This document shows, one piece after another, positions 1-8,733 of a stretch of DNA of 64,000 bases; position 1 is the first letter of the stretch, and the number at the start of each line of letters is the position of its first letter. The translations under genes and the position numbers were made by a program. The notes beneath the pieces are model-generated. The model ran no database searches and was not told where the DNA came from. It saw only the letters and a program-made list of their open reading frames with translations. The DNA is from Phenylobacterium sp. NIBR 498073 (GTDB lineage Bacteria; Pseudomonadota; Alphaproteobacteria; Caulobacterales; Caulobacteraceae). Location of the stretch: contig NZ_CP114599.1 in the NCBI RefSeq assembly GCF_027286305.1, forward strand, positions 124,001 through 188,000. The letters are read 5' to 3'.

Positions 1-1
1 G

Positions 2-1258
2 TCGACCGCGGTCATGCCGCTGATCGACGACCGCGAGGCGCTGTTCCTGGCCATGCTGCTGCATGACACCGGCAAGGGCGGAGCGGGGGGCCAGGAGAAG
101 GCCGGCGCCCGCGCCGCGCGGTCGGCCTGCGAGCGGCTCGGGCTGGATCGCAAGCGCATCGAGATGGTCGCCTGGTTGGTCGAGCATCACCTGGTGATGA
201 GCGACTACGCCCAGAAGCGCGACGTCTCCGACCCGCGCACGGTCGCCGACTTCGCCCGCATCGTGGAGACGCCGGAACGCCTACGCCTGCTGCTGGTGCT
301 GACCGTGGCGGACATCCGCGCTGTCGGCCCGGGGGTCTGGAACGGCTGGAAGGGCCAGTTGATGCGCGAACTCTACGGCGCCACCGAGGCGGTGTTCCGC
401 GGCGGGCGCGGCTCCGACGCCGCCGCCGCCATCCGCCGCTATCACGAGAACGCCGCCTATGACGCCCGCGTGCGGCTGATCGCGGCCGACCCCGCGGCCA
501 CCGACTGGGTGCAGGCCATGGAGGACGCCTACTTCACCTCGTTCTCCGACGCGGAGATCCTGGTCCATGCCGGCCTAGCGCGCCGCGCCGCCGAGAGCGG
601 GGCGGCCGCCGAAGGCCACATCCGCAGCGGCCTCAACGCCTCGGAGGTGGTGATCGCCGCGCCCGACCGCTCGCGCCTGTTCGTCGACCTCGCCGCCGCG
701 GTCACCGCCGCCGGCGCCAACATCGTCGGGGCGCGGGTGTTCACGTCACGCCAGGGCCAGGCGCTGGACGTGTTCTACGTGCAGGACGCCACCGGCGCGG
801 CCTACGGCGCCGACAATCCGCGCGTACTGGCCAAGCTGGCCGACTCGCTGGCGGCGGCCGGCCGTGGCGAGCTGACCAAGTCCGAACCGCGCCGGGTGAC
901 CGACTTCGGCCGCGCAGCGGCGTTCACCATCACCCCGACGGTGATGCTCGACAACGAAGCGTCCGAGGTCTCGACCGTGGTCGAGGCGTCCGGCCGCGAC
1001 CGCCCCGGCCTGCTGGTGGCTCTGGCCCGCAACCTCGCCGATGCGGGACTGTCGATCCTTTCGGCGCACATCGACGGCTATGGCGAACGGGCGGTCGACG
1101 CCTTCTACGTGACCGAGCGCGACGGCGGAAAACTGACCGATCCCAAGCGGATGGCGGCCTTGAAGTCCCACCTGATGAAGGTGCTGGAGGAGGTCGAGGC
1201 CGCCGCCCCGAAGCCGCGGGCCAACCTGCAGAAGGCGCGCGCAAGCGTCGCGCGCTGA
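2..1258 (+). CDS. glnD: [protein-PII] uridylyltransferase, C-terminal part (partial at 5' end)
   Basis: The reading frame is already open at base 2, so this is the 3' part of a gene that starts before the window; 418 residues are visible. It opens inside the HD hydrolase domain (the LLHDTGKG metal-binding motif lies at about bases 56-79). Two ACT domains follow, at about bases 645-790 and 975-1125, each with the characteristic DRPGL/DRSRLF-type start and DVFYV/DAFYV end. This layout (nucleotidyltransferase, HD, ACT, ACT) is GlnD, which uridylylates and deuridylylates PII according to glutamine level. The nucleotidyltransferase domain is outside the window. murJ follows 16 bases after the stop, a pairing I recall from Caulobacterales. 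Confidence 0.93.
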   Translation, partial: STAVMPLIDDREALFLAMLLHDTGKGGAGGQEKAGARAARSACERLGLDRKRIEMVAWLVEHHLVMSDYAQKRDVSDPRTVADFARIVETPERLRLLLVLTVADIRAVGPGVWNGWKGQLMRELYGATEAVFRGGRGSDAAAAIRRYHENAAYDARVRLIAADPAATDWVQAMEDAYFTSFSDAEILVHAGLARRAAESGAAAEGHIRSGLNASEVVIAAPDRSRLFVDLAAAVTAAGANIVGARVFTSRQGQALDVFYVQDATGAAYGADNPRVLAKLADSLAAAGRGELTKSEPRRVTDFGRAAAFTITPTVMLDNEASEVSTVVEASGRDRPGLLVALARNLADAGLSILSAHIDGYGERAVDAFYVTERDGGKLTDPKRMAALKSHLMKVLEEVEAAAPKPRANLQKARASVAR

Positions 1259-1274
1259 CGGGGCGGCTTGACCG

Positions 1275-2930
1275 GTGCGGCCGCATAAGCGCACACCAAC
1301 GCCCGTGACCGCAGCCGCAACTCCTGCCGCCAAGAGCGGATTGATCCGCTCGTCCCTGCTGCTGTCGGGCTTGACCCTGATCAGCAGGTTCATGGGGCTT
1401 GCGCGGGATCTCGTGCTGACCGCGCGGCTGGGCGCCAGCGCAACCATCGCCGCCGACGCCTATTATACGGCCCTGGCCTTCCCGAACCTGTTCCGGCGGA
1501 TCTTCGCCGAGGGGGCGTTCTCCTCGGCCTTCATCCCGTCCTACACCAAGACCCTGACCGGCGAAGGCCAGGTCGAGGCCGACCGCATCGCCTCCGACGC
1601 CCTGGCCACCCTGGCGGCGGCCACCATCGCCATCACGCTGGCCGCGCAGCTGGCCATGCCGTGGCTGATGTACGTGATCAATCCGGGCTACGCCTCGGAT
1701 CCGGCCAAGTTCAAGCTGGCCATCGTGCTGACCCAGATCAGCATGCCCTACCTGCCGTGCATGGCGATCGGGGCGCTGTTGTCGGGGGTGCTCAACGCCC
1801 ATCGCCGCTTCATCATCACCGGCATCTTTCCGACCATTCTCAACCTGGTGATGCTGATCGCGGTGATCCCGCAGGACGATCCCATCCTGGCCGCCTACGC
1901 CGCCTCCATCGCCATTCCGATCGCCGGCGTCTTCCAGGCGGCCCTGCTGTGGTGGGGCGCGCGCAAGTGCGGCGCTCACATCCGCCTGCGCTGGCCGTCG
2001 CTGACGCCCGAGATCAAGGCGCTGATCGCGCTCGCCGTGCCCGGGGCGATCGCCGCCAGCGCCGTGCAGATCAACATCTTCATCTCCGGCATCCTCGCCT
2101 CGCAGGTCGCCGGCGGCCGGGCCTGGACGGAAGTCGCCGCGCGGCTCTACCAGCTGCCGCTCGGACTGATCGGGGTGGCGGTCAGCGTCGCCCTGCTGCC
2201 GCGGCTGTCCAGCGCCATCCAGGCGAAGGACCACGACGACGCCCAGGCCGCCACCGATCAGGCGGTGATCTTTTCGCTGGCCCTGACCGCCCCGGCCGCC
2301 GCGGCCTTGATCGCCATGCCGTTCTTCCTGATCGACGGGCTGTTCACGCGGGGGGTCTTCACGGTCGAGGACGCCCGCCAGACTGGCTGGATCCTGCTCA
2401 ACTACGGCTGGGGCGTCCCGGCCTTCGTGCTCGCCCGCGTGCTGCAGCCGGCCTTTTTCGCCCGCTCGGACACCAAGGCGCCGATGCGTTTCGGCCTGAT
2501 CTCGGTGGCGGTGAACATCGTGCTGGGTCTGGCGCTGTTCCAGATCGTCGGGGTCAAGGGCATCGCCGCGGCGACCAGCGCGGCGGCCTGGATCAACGTC
2601 GCCCAGATGGTGCTGCTGCTGGCCAAGCGCGGCGACTATTCGCCGACCAAGGCGGCCTGGAGCCGCATCGGCCGCATCGTCGCGGCCAGCACCGTCTTCG
2701 GCGCGCTGCTGGCCTTCGCGTCTCACGAGCGCGCCTGGCTGGAGGCGCCGCTGCGCAGCTTCCACCTCATCGGACTGGGGGCCAAGGAGATCGCGGTCCT
2801 CGGCGTCGCCGCCGTCGGCGTGGCGGTCTACGGCCTGCTGCTGCTCGCCTTCCGCGGCATCACGCCCAGCGAGATCAAGACCGCGCTGCGCCGGCGGCCC
2901 GGCGATGCGGCGGTCGCGGCCGACCTCTGA
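1275..2930 (+). CDS. murJ: Lipid II flippase MurJ (MviN family)
   Basis: A 551-residue polytopic inner-membrane protein that flips lipid II from the cytoplasmic to the periplasmic face for peptidoglycan synthesis. The N-terminal stretch around residues 25-75 (LISRFMGLARDLV, then NLFRRIFAEGAFSSAFIP) is the classic MviN signature of the MOP exporter superfamily, and the length fits 14 membrane segments. The start used here is GTG at 1275; a second in-frame GTG lies at 1305, just before the conserved region, so the first ten residues are uncertain. It lies 16 bases after glnD and is probably co-transcribed with it. Confidence 0.95.
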   Translation: MRPHKRTPTPVTAAATPAAKSGLIRSSLLLSGLTLISRFMGLARDLVLTARLGASATIAADAYYTALAFPNLFRRIFAEGAFSSAFIPSYTKTLTGEGQVEADRIASDALATLAAATIAITLAAQLAMPWLMYVINPGYASDPAKFKLAIVLTQISMPYLPCMAIGALLSGVLNAHRRFIITGIFPTILNLVMLIAVIPQDDPILAAYAASIAIPIAGVFQAALLWWGARKCGAHIRLRWPSLTPEIKALIALAVPGAIAASAVQINIFISGILASQVAGGRAWTEVAARLYQLPLGLIGVAVSVALLPRLSSAIQAKDHDDAQAATDQAVIFSLALTAPAAAALIAMPFFLIDGLFTRGVFTVEDARQTGWILLNYGWGVPAFVLARVLQPAFFARSDTKAPMRFGLISVAVNIVLGLALFQIVGVKGIAAATSAAAWINVAQMVLLLAKRGDYSPTKAAWSRIGRIVAASTVFGALLAFASHERAWLEAPLRSFHLIGLGAKEIAVLGVAAVGVAVYGLLLLAFRGITPSEIKTALRRRPGDAAVAADL

Positions 2931-3076
2931 CGGGCTTGCGATCTGCGGCTGCAGGCCTTATTCGCTCAGGCATGGCTTGCGGACGAAACACATGGCGATG
3001 GCGTAGCGCCTGATTCCCGTCTTTCCCGGCGCGATCCTGCGCGCCTGCCTGTCCTCTTCCCTCGGAAGCCGATCCC

Positions 3077-4111
3077 ATGACTGACCAAGCTCCCCCCGCC
3101 TACAGCGGTCCCCAACGCGTGCTGTCCGGCGTCCAGCCGTCCGGCGCCCTGCATCTCGGCAACTATCTCGGCGCGCTCGTGAAGTTCGCCCGCCTGCAGC
3201 ACGAGGTCGAAACCTTCATCTTCGTCGCCGACATGCACGCGATCACCGTGTGGCAGGACCCCAAGCTGCTGGCCGGCCAGGTGCGCGAGATCACCGCCGC
3301 CTATCTCGCCTCGGGCCTGGATCCCAAGGTCGCGACGATCTTCCCGCAGTCGGCTGTGCCCCAGCACGCCGAACTGGCCTGGATCTTCAACTGCGTGGCC
3401 CGCCTCGGCTGGCTCGACCGGATGACCCAGTTCAAGGAGAAGTCGGGCAAGCACAAGGAGCGCTCGAGCGTCGGCCTCTACACCTACCCGGTGCTGCAGG
3501 CGGCCGACATCCTGCTCTACAAGGCGACCCAGGTGCCGGTCGGCGACGACCAGCGCCAGCATCTCGAACTGACCCGCGACGTTGCCGCGAAGTTCAACCA
3601 CGACTTCGAGGTCCCGGGCTATTTCCCGCTGCCCGACGCCCTGACCCAGGGTCCGGGCGCGCGGATCATGTCGCTGCGGGACGGCGCGGCGAAGATGAGC
3701 AAGTCGGACCCGTCCGACAACTCGCGGCTCAACCTGCTCGACGACGCCGAGACCATCGCCCAGAAGGTCCGCAAGGCCAAGACCGACCCGGAACCGCTGC
3801 CGGAAACCCTGGACGAGCTCAAAGCCCGTCCGGAGGCCGAGAACCTGGTCGGCATCTACGCCGCCCTCGACGGCCGCACGTCGGCGCAGGTGCTGGCCGA
3901 GTTCGCCGGTCAGGGCTTCGGCGCCTTCAAGCCCAAGCTGGCTGATCTGGCGGTGGCCAAGCTCGGTCCCGTCGGCGACGAGATGCGCCGCCTGATGGCC
4001 GATCCGGCCGAAATCGACCGCGTCTTGGCGGCCGGCGCCGAGCGCGCCCGCGCCGCCGCGGCCCCGACCCTGGCCGAGGTCCGCAAGATCGTCGGCTTCT
4101 GGGGTGCCTGA
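3077..4111 (+). CDS. trpS: Tryptophan--tRNA ligase
   Basis: A 344-residue class I aminoacyl-tRNA synthetase that charges tRNA-Trp. The HIGH-type signature is [10 protein letters not shown] near residues 23-32. The KMSKS loop is exact, starting at residue 206. The conserved [11 protein letters not shown] and [16 protein letters not shown] segments of bacterial TrpS lie between them. The length is normal (about 330-350). The start is ATG at 3077, after a 146-base gap from murJ in which I see no other gene. Confidence 0.97.
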   Translation: MTDQAPPAYSGPQRVLSGVQPSGALHLGNYLGALVKFARLQHEVETFIFVADMHAITVWQDPKLLAGQVREITAAYLASGLDPKVATIFPQSAVPQHAELAWIFNCVARLGWLDRMTQFKEKSGKHKERSSVGLYTYPVLQAADILLYKATQVPVGDDQRQHLELTRDVAAKFNHDFEVPGYFPLPDALTQGPGARIMSLRDGAAKMSKSDPSDNSRLNLLDDAETIAQKVRKAKTDPEPLPETLDELKARPEAENLVGIYAALDGRTSAQVLAEFAGQGFGAFKPKLADLAVAKLGPVGDEMRRLMADPAEIDRVLAAGAERARAAAAPTLAEVRKIVGFWGA

Positions 4112-4173
4112 CCTGAATCCCTAGTGCTTAAGGTGGCTTGCGCAGAACCGCTGCGCAGGCCACCGTCCGGCCC

Positions 4174-4647
4174 ATGAGCCAGCGCAAGTTCCTCGTCATC
4201 GCCGACGACAGCCCGGAGTTCCAGGCGGCGCTCCGCTTCGCCTGCCGGCGCGCACGCTCGACCGGCGGCCATGTGGCCCTGCTGCGGGTCATCGAGCCGG
4301 CCGTGTTCGAGCACTGGAGCGGCGTGCGCGAGGAGATCGAGCGCCAGGCCCGCGAGGAAGCCGAGGCGGTGCTGCACAAGATGGCCGAGTTCGTCATCGC
4401 CGAGACCGGCATGGCGCCCGAGTTCATCATCATGCACGCCGAGAGCACCCGCGCGGCGCTGCGCAAGGTCATTTCCGAGGACCCCGACATCAAGATCCTG
4501 GTGCTGGCCTCCTCGGTCGGCGGCCGCGGCCCTGGCCCGCTGGTCTCCTCGATCGCCAAGGACGGTGTGAAGTGGGGAACCCGCAAGCTGCCGGTAACGG
4601 TGGTGCCCGGCGACCTCACCGACGACGAAATCGCCGACCTGGCGTGA
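4174..4647 (+). CDS. Universal stress protein family protein
   Basis: A 157-residue cytoplasmic protein with a UspA-like alpha/beta fold. The first strand and nucleotide pocket are seen in FLVIADDSPEF (about residues 5-15), followed by a long helix, ALLRVIEP, and near the C-terminus a region (ASSVGGRGPGPLV) that resembles a degenerate ATP-binding loop. I chose ATG 4174 because the similarity begins directly with it; the frame could extend to TTG 4138, but that extension looks non-coding. The stop TGA (4645-4647) shares its A with the ATG of the following gene, which is interrupted by the IS element, so the two were probably translationally coupled. The specific role is unknown. Confidence 0.85.
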   Translation: MSQRKFLVIADDSPEFQAALRFACRRARSTGGHVALLRVIEPAVFEHWSGVREEIERQAREEAEAVLHKMAEFVIAETGMAPEFIIMHAESTRAALRKVISEDPDIKILVLASSVGGRGPGPLVSSIAKDGVKWGTRKLPVTVVPGDLTDDEIADLA

Positions 4648-4656
4648 TGGCCCTAG
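4647..4656 (+). pseudogene. 5' stub of a small gene split by the IS element (start codon plus two codons)
   Basis: ATG at 4647 overlaps the stop of the stress-protein gene (TGATG). ATG GCC CTA G is all that remains 5' of the insertion. The last four bases, CTAG (4653-4656), recur right after the IS at 5495-5498. Joining 4647-4656 to 5499-5965 gives a continuous frame. An in-frame GTG directly before the ATG could also serve as start. Confidence 0.7.
4653..4656. repeat. Left copy of the 4-bp target-site duplication (CTAG)
   Basis: CTAG directly before the left inverted repeat, identical to the copy at 5495-5498. It fits the YTAR preference of IS5-family transposases, and removing one copy plus the IS restores an open frame. 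Confidence 0.8.
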
Positions 4657-5494
4657 GGTCTGTACTCAATAGGGTCTAGCGCGGCGTTGGCGTTGCTGAT
4701 TCAAGGATTCCGGAAGGAGCCTTGGATATGGCGAAGCAGGTTCAGTGGCTTAGCGACGAAGAATGGGCTCGGATCGAGCCGTTGCTTCCGCGAGGTCGTA
4801 AGGGCGCCCATCGGGTGGATGATCGCCGGGTGATCTCGGGCATTGTCCATATGCTGAAGAGCGGAGCTCGCTGGCGCGATTGCCCACCGGAGTTCGGGCC
4901 CTACACGACCGTCTACAACCGTTTCAACCGCTGGAGCCGCCAGGGGCTCTGGCTGCAGATGTTTGAGGCGCTGACGGGCCACACCGGCATCTATGGCGCG
5001 GCGATCGACGCTACCCACGTCAGGGCGCACCGGTCGGCGGCGGGCGCAAAAGGGGGGCCTTCCTCCAAGCCATAGGCCGCTCGCGTGGGGGCCGCACCAC
5101 CAAGATCCATGGCCTGGTCGACGAGCGCGGCCGGCCCAGGGTGCTGCTGCTCAGCGCCGGAAACATCAACGACATCAGCATGGCCCACGCCCTGATCCAG
5201 GCCACAGGCCCCTTCCAGAAGCTCCTGGCTGACAAAGGCTACGACGCCGACCATCTGCGCAGGCGGCTCGCCGAGCGCGGGGCCGAGGCGGTGATCCCTT
5301 CCACCACCTCTCGCCGAATTCCAATCCCCTACGACGCCAACGCCTATAAGGACCGAAACCGCGTCGAGCGCATGTGGTGCAGGCTAAAAGACTTCCGACG
5401 CATCGCTACCCGCTACGACAAGCTCGCAAGGAACTACCTCTCGGCCGTCCTGCTCGCCGCAACCTACGCATACTGGCTCAATTGAGTCCGGACC
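4657..5494 (+). mobile_element. IS5-family insertion sequence (IS427-like group), about 838 bp
   Basis: One complete insertion sequence. Its imperfect terminal inverted repeats share GGTC and ACTCAAT: the left end is GGTCTGTACTCAATAGGGTC, and the right end read inward on the minus strand is GGTCCGGACTCAATTGAGCC (15 of 20 match). Both ends are flanked by CTAG (4653-4656 and 5495-5498), the YTAR-type 4-bp target duplication known for IS5-family elements. It carries one transposase in two overlapping frames. Near-intact ends and a duplication without mismatches point to a fairly recent insertion. The exact ends could shift by one or two bases because the flanking TA is shared. Confidence 0.9.
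4728..5485 (+). CDS. IS5-family transposase, read through a -1 frameshift
   Basis: The DDE transposase is split over two frames. Frame 1 starts at ATG 4728 (AGGAGC lies 7 bases upstream) and ends at 5075. It carries the N-terminal DUF4096-like region (WARIEPLLP, HMLKSGARWRDCP) and the first catalytic Asp in YGAAIDATH. The second frame continues as AFLQAIGRSRGGRTTKIHGL, then the second Asp in LADKGYDAD and the Glu in NRVERMWCRLKDFR, ending at TGA 5483-5485. The frames join at an AAAAGGGGGG run (about 5047-5057) where a -1 slip gives a full-length protein of about 250 residues. Such slips are an established expression mechanism in this group, so the element may be active. Confidence 0.88.
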
Positions 5495-5498
5495 CTAG
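5495..5498. repeat. Right copy of the 4-bp target-site duplication (CTAG)
   Basis: CTAG directly after the right inverted repeat; partner of 4653-4656. Confidence 0.8.
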
Positions 5499-5965
5499 CG
5501 AGCCTGGCCGCCGCCGCGGCGCTCGCCGCCGAGCCGCGGATCTCCTATTGGCGGCTCTCGGATGATGATCGGCGCCTGGAGCTGCTCACCGCGCCTGCCG
5601 CGTCGCCAGGCCTTGGATTGCAGCGCCTGACGCTCGACTGTCGCAAGCCCGGCGCGCTGCGCGTCGAGGCGCCGGGGATCGAATACGTCGCGCCGGGCGC
5701 AAGCCCGCCGATCCGCACGCCGCTGGTCTTGGAATTCGGATCGGCAGGCGCCAGGCCCGAGATGTTCCAGGCGCCGGTGCTGTCCTGGCGCGTTCGCGCC
5801 GACGCCAGATCGCCGCAGACCGCCGTCTTCGCGCCGTCCTACAAATATCGCCGGCTCGGCGACATGACGTCGGTCACCGCGCGCTTCGGCCGGGACGCCT
5901 TCACCGCGCCCCTTCCTGAGCAGGGCCTTTGGCGCCGGTTCGTGTCGCGCTGCGCGGCCGTGTAG
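5499..5965 (+). pseudogene. 3' part of a small, probably exported protein gene disrupted by the IS
   Basis: The frame is open from the IS edge to TAG 5963-5965. Joined to 4647-4656 across one CTAG it encodes 158 residues beginning MALASLAAAAALAAEP, an alanine-rich N-terminus that could be a short export signal although it lacks the usual basic residues. The rest is a predicted soluble domain with two cysteines (LDCRKPG and the C-terminal SRCAAV), which could form a disulfide. I do not recognise the family. Apart from the IS the frame shows no decay. In its present state the fragment has no start or ribosome-binding site of its own unless something inside the IS supplies one. Confidence 0.7.
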
Positions 5966-6012
5966 CAGCGACAAAACTTGCGATTCCGCGTCCAAAGCGC
6001 CACATCTGCCTC

Positions 6013-6585
6013 ATGTTCATCCAGACCGAAGCCACCCCGAACCCCGAGGTTCTGAAGTTCCTCCCCGGCCGCGAAGTTCTCGCCGAGGGTTCGCGCGATT
6101 TCCGGGACATGGACGCGGCCCAGGTCTCGCCGCTGGCGGCGGACCTGTTCGACATCGAGGGCGTCACCCGGGTGTTCTTCGGCGCCGACTTCGTCACCGT
6201 CGGCAAGGACGCCCATCACGACTGGCCGCACCTGAAGGCGCCGGTGCTGGCCGCGATCATGGACCACTTCACCTCCGGCCGGCCGCTGTTCGTCGAGAGC
6301 GCCGCCGAGGCCGGCGGTCATGACGAGGCGGTCTATGAAGGCGAGACCGCCCAGGTGGTCGCCGAGATCAAGGAGCTGCTCGACACCCGTATCCGTCCGG
6401 CCGTGGCCCAGGACGGCGGCGACATCCTGTTCAACCGCTTCGACGCCGACACCGGCGTGGTCTGGCTGCACATGCGCGGCGCCTGCTCGGGCTGCCCCTC
6501 GTCGTCGGCGACGCTCAAGGCGGGCGTCGAGAACATGCTCAAGCATTACGTGCCCGAAGTCACCCGCGTCGAGCAGACGCTCTAG
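6013..6585 (+). CDS. NfuA-type Fe-S cluster scaffold/carrier protein
   Basis: A 190-residue cytoplasmic protein. The N-terminal Nfu_N domain starts MFIQTEATPNPEVLKF, a hallmark of the alphaproteobacterial and mitochondrial NFU1 type. The C-terminal NifU-like domain carries the cluster-binding CxxC (Cys158 and Cys161, in ACSGCPSS). It accepts and delivers [4Fe-4S] clusters to client enzymes such as MiaB, encoded 2 kb downstream. ATG 6013 was chosen because the conserved domain begins there; the open frame continues upstream without similarity. Fur, the iron regulator, is encoded close by. Confidence 0.92.
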   Translation: MFIQTEATPNPEVLKFLPGREVLAEGSRDFRDMDAAQVSPLAADLFDIEGVTRVFFGADFVTVGKDAHHDWPHLKAPVLAAIMDHFTSGRPLFVESAAEAGGHDEAVYEGETAQVVAEIKELLDTRIRPAVAQDGGDILFNRFDADTGVVWLHMRGACSGCPSSSATLKAGVENMLKHYVPEVTRVEQTL

Positions 6586-6595
6586 GGCGTACGTC

Positions 6596-7126
6596 GTGGG
6601 GGCGATCCGAACCTTGCTCCTGGCCCTGGCCGGGGCCGGCGTGCTGGCCGCGCCCGCCGCCGCCAGCGAGGATGACTGGCCAGTGCTCAAGGGCGCGCGC
6701 CTCGAGGGCCTGCGTCCCTGGGGCGCCTTCGCCGTCTACCGCGCCGACCGCAGCGTCACCGGCGTCTCGCTCTACCTGCGCGAGGGCCAGACCATCGCGC
6801 GCCGGGTCCAGACCCGCGACGGGGCTGACGCCGTCGTCACCTGGGCCACGGCGCGGTCCTGCCCCGCCCTGACCGCCGCCGTGGCCGGTCTGGAGAAGCT
6901 GCCGGCTCCGCGCATCGAGGTTCCCGGCGTCGGGACCAAGCCGCTGCCGCCCGCCGCCGCCGCCAACGCCGACAGCTACCTGCTCTGGGCCGAGGACGCC
7001 CGCTTCGCGGCCGCGCCCTATCCGGTGCAGCTGGAGGTGCGCGGCGAGGGCGGCTCGCCCATGGCCGCCTGGGTCGACGCCAGCCTGCGTCGCCTGGCGT
7101 CCTGCTGGGGCCCGTCCCAGCCGTGA
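6596..7126 (+). CDS. Hypothetical exported protein
   Basis: A 176-residue protein with a clear Sec signal peptide (hydrophobic LLLALAGAGVLAA followed by an AAAS-type cleavage site near residue 26) and a periplasmic domain of no family I recognise. There are two cysteines (SCPALTA and the near-terminal SCWGP). The start is GTG 6596, 10 bases after the nfuA stop; no ATG precedes the signal peptide. Its TGA (7124-7126) overlaps the tsaB start, so it is likely part of an nfuA-tsaB-rimI transcription unit. Confidence 0.7.
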   Translation: MGAIRTLLLALAGAGVLAAPAAASEDDWPVLKGARLEGLRPWGAFAVYRADRSVTGVSLYLREGQTIARRVQTRDGADAVVTWATARSCPALTAAVAGLEKLPAPRIEVPGVGTKPLPPAAAANADSYLLWAEDARFAAAPYPVQLEVRGEGGSPMAAWVDASLRRLASCWGPSQP

Positions 7127-7761
7127 TGATCCTGGCCATCGACACCTGCCTGTTCGCCTGCTCGGCGGCGGTGGTCCACGACGGCGCGGTGCTCGCCGCG
7201 CGCGTCGAGCCGATGAGCCGCGGCCACCAGGAGCGTCTGGCCCCGCTGGTCGCGCAGCTGATGGGCGAGGCCGGCGTCGCCTTCGACCAACTTGACCGCA
7301 TCGCCGTCACCGTGGGCCCGGGCTCGTTCACCGGCCTGCGCGTCGGCCTGGCCTTCGCCAAGGGTCTGTCGGCCGCGCTGGGAATCCCGGCGGTGGGGGT
7401 CGGCTCCCTGGAGGCCTTGGCCCAGCCGTACAAGGGCCGGGTGTTCGCGGTCCTCGACGCCAAACGCGGCCAAGTCTACCTGCAGGCGTTCGCTGATGGC
7501 GCGGCGGTCAGCGCCCCCGACGCCCTGCCGATCGAGACCGCCGCTGCGCGGGTCGCCGAACTGGCCCCCGACATCCTGGTCGGCACCGGCGCGGCGCTGC
7601 TCGCCGAGATGCGGCCCTCGGCCCAGGCGATCGTCATCGACTATGCCGATCCCGCGGCGATCGCCGCCATCGGCGCCGCCCGCGCCCCGATCCCGCCGCG
7701 CCCGCTCTACCTGCGTGCGCCGGACGCCAAACTGCCGGGCGGCAAGAGCCTTTCCGAATGA
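7126..7761 (+). CDS. tsaB: tRNA N6-threonylcarbamoyladenosine biosynthesis protein TsaB
   Basis: A 211-residue ASKHA-fold protein that partners TsaD and TsaE in making t6A37 on ANN-decoding tRNAs. The N-terminal ILAIDTC strand and the GPGSFTGLRVGLAFAKGL block (about residues 65-82) are diagnostic of TsaB/YeaZ. The ATG overlaps the preceding stop; GTG 7123 directly before it is an alternative. rimI overlaps its 3' end by 4 bases; tsaB-rimI adjacency is common in proteobacteria. Confidence 0.95.
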   Translation: MILAIDTCLFACSAAVVHDGAVLAARVEPMSRGHQERLAPLVAQLMGEAGVAFDQLDRIAVTVGPGSFTGLRVGLAFAKGLSAALGIPAVGVGSLEALAQPYKGRVFAVLDAKRGQVYLQAFADGAAVSAPDALPIETAAARVAELAPDILVGTGAALLAEMRPSAQAIVIDYADPAAIAAIGAARAPIPPRPLYLRAPDAKLPGGKSLSE

Positions 7762-8210
7762 AGCTGCGCGGCGCCTGGGGGCACGAGGCGCAGGCGCTGG
7801 CGCAGATCCACGCCGCCGCCTTCGACCATGCCTGGTCCGCCGCCGAGATCGCCCAGCTGCTGGACGGGCCGGGCGGCTTTGCGCTGTTGATCGAGACCGA
7901 GGCCCCGCTGGCCTTCATCCTCTGCCGCGCCGTGGCCGGCGAGGCGGAGATCCTGACCCTGGCCGTCGATCCCGCCGCCCGCCGCCGCGGCCTGGCTCGC
8001 GCCCTGGTCGAGGCCGCCGCCGGCGCCGCGCGCATGGCCGGGGCCGACGTCATGTTCCTGGAGGTCGCGCACGACAACCTGCCGGCCCTGGGCCTCTATG
8101 AAGCGGCCGGCTTCGAACGGGCCGGACTGCGCCGCGGCTACTATGATCGCGGCGCTGCCGGGAGCGCAGATGCCGTTGTTATGCGTCTCGACCTTGGCCG
8201 CGAGACCTAG
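7758..8210 (+). CDS. rimI: Ribosomal protein S18-alanine N-acetyltransferase (GNAT)
   Basis: A 150-residue GNAT acetyltransferase. The acetyl-CoA-binding motif is around residues 74-90 (LAVDPAARRRGLARALV, the V-x-x-x-x-R-x-x-G-x-A pattern), and the C-terminal NLPALGLYEAAGFERAG region is typical of RimI, which acetylates the N-terminal alanine of S18. The ATG lies in an ATGA overlap with tsaB, indicating coupled translation. A related GNAT specificity cannot be excluded from sequence alone. Confidence 0.88.
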   Translation: MKLRGAWGHEAQALAQIHAAAFDHAWSAAEIAQLLDGPGGFALLIETEAPLAFILCRAVAGEAEILTLAVDPAARRRGLARALVEAAAGAARMAGADVMFLEVAHDNLPALGLYEAAGFERAGLRRGYYDRGAAGSADAVVMRLDLGRET

Positions 8211-8252
8211 TCGCCCTATCCTTGCGGCGAGTTGATTTCCGAGGAGACTGTC

Positions 8253-8660
8253 GTGGATCGCATCGAAAGCCTCTGCGTCGAGAAGGGCATGCGGATGACC
8301 GAGCAGCGTCGCGTCATCGCGCGCGTGCTGTCGGCCGCCCATGACCACCCCGATGTGGAAGAGCTGTACCGCCGCGCTCACGAGGTCGATCCCCACATCT
8401 CGATCGCCACGGTCTACCGGACGGTGCGCCTGTTCGAGGAGGCCGGCATCATCGCCCGGCACGACTTCCGCGACGGCCGCTCGCGCTACGAAGAGGCGAC
8501 CGAGGTCCACCATGACCACCTGATCGACATGAAGACCGGCAAGGTCGTCGAGTTCGTCGACGAGGAGATCGAGGCCCTGCAGGAGGCCATCGCCCGCAAG
8601 CTCGGCTACAAGCTGGTCGACCACCGGCTCGAGCTCTACGGCATGCCGCTCGAAGACTGA
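8253..8660 (+). CDS. fur: Fur-family iron-responsive transcriptional repressor
   Basis: A 135-residue Fur/Mur-type regulator. The N-terminal winged helix spans about residues 10-80 ([13 protein letters not shown], then [18 protein letters not shown], the DNA-reading helix). The dimerisation domain has the VHHDHLID metal ligand cluster. Like other alphaproteobacterial Fur proteins it lacks the C-terminal paired CxxC found in E. coli Fur. GTG 8253 is the best start, because GAGGAG (8240-8245) sits 7 bases upstream; a TTG at 8232 would place that ribosome-binding site inside the gene. It probably represses iron uptake genes when iron is plentiful. Confidence 0.92.
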   Translation: MDRIESLCVEKGMRMTEQRRVIARVLSAAHDHPDVEELYRRAHEVDPHISIATVYRTVRLFEEAGIIARHDFRDGRSRYEEATEVHHDHLIDMKTGKVVEFVDEEIEALQEAIARKLGYKLVDHRLELYGMPLED

Positions 8661-8733
8661 GCCGCGATGGCGGGCGGCCCCTGCGTCAGGTGGAAAACTT
8701 GCGTGGGGGCGCTCGCAACCCCATAACGCCGGC

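Noticed and set aside
930..2765. 611-codon open frame on the minus strand over glnD and murJ
   Set aside because: It lies entirely antisense to two well-conserved genes and has the Arg/Gln/Gly/Asp-rich composition typical of high-GC shadow frames.
5484..5488. GAGTC (a CcrM-type GANTC site) in the right IS end but not the left, considered as methylation control of transposition
   Set aside because: A single GANTC is expected by chance and nothing else supports regulation.
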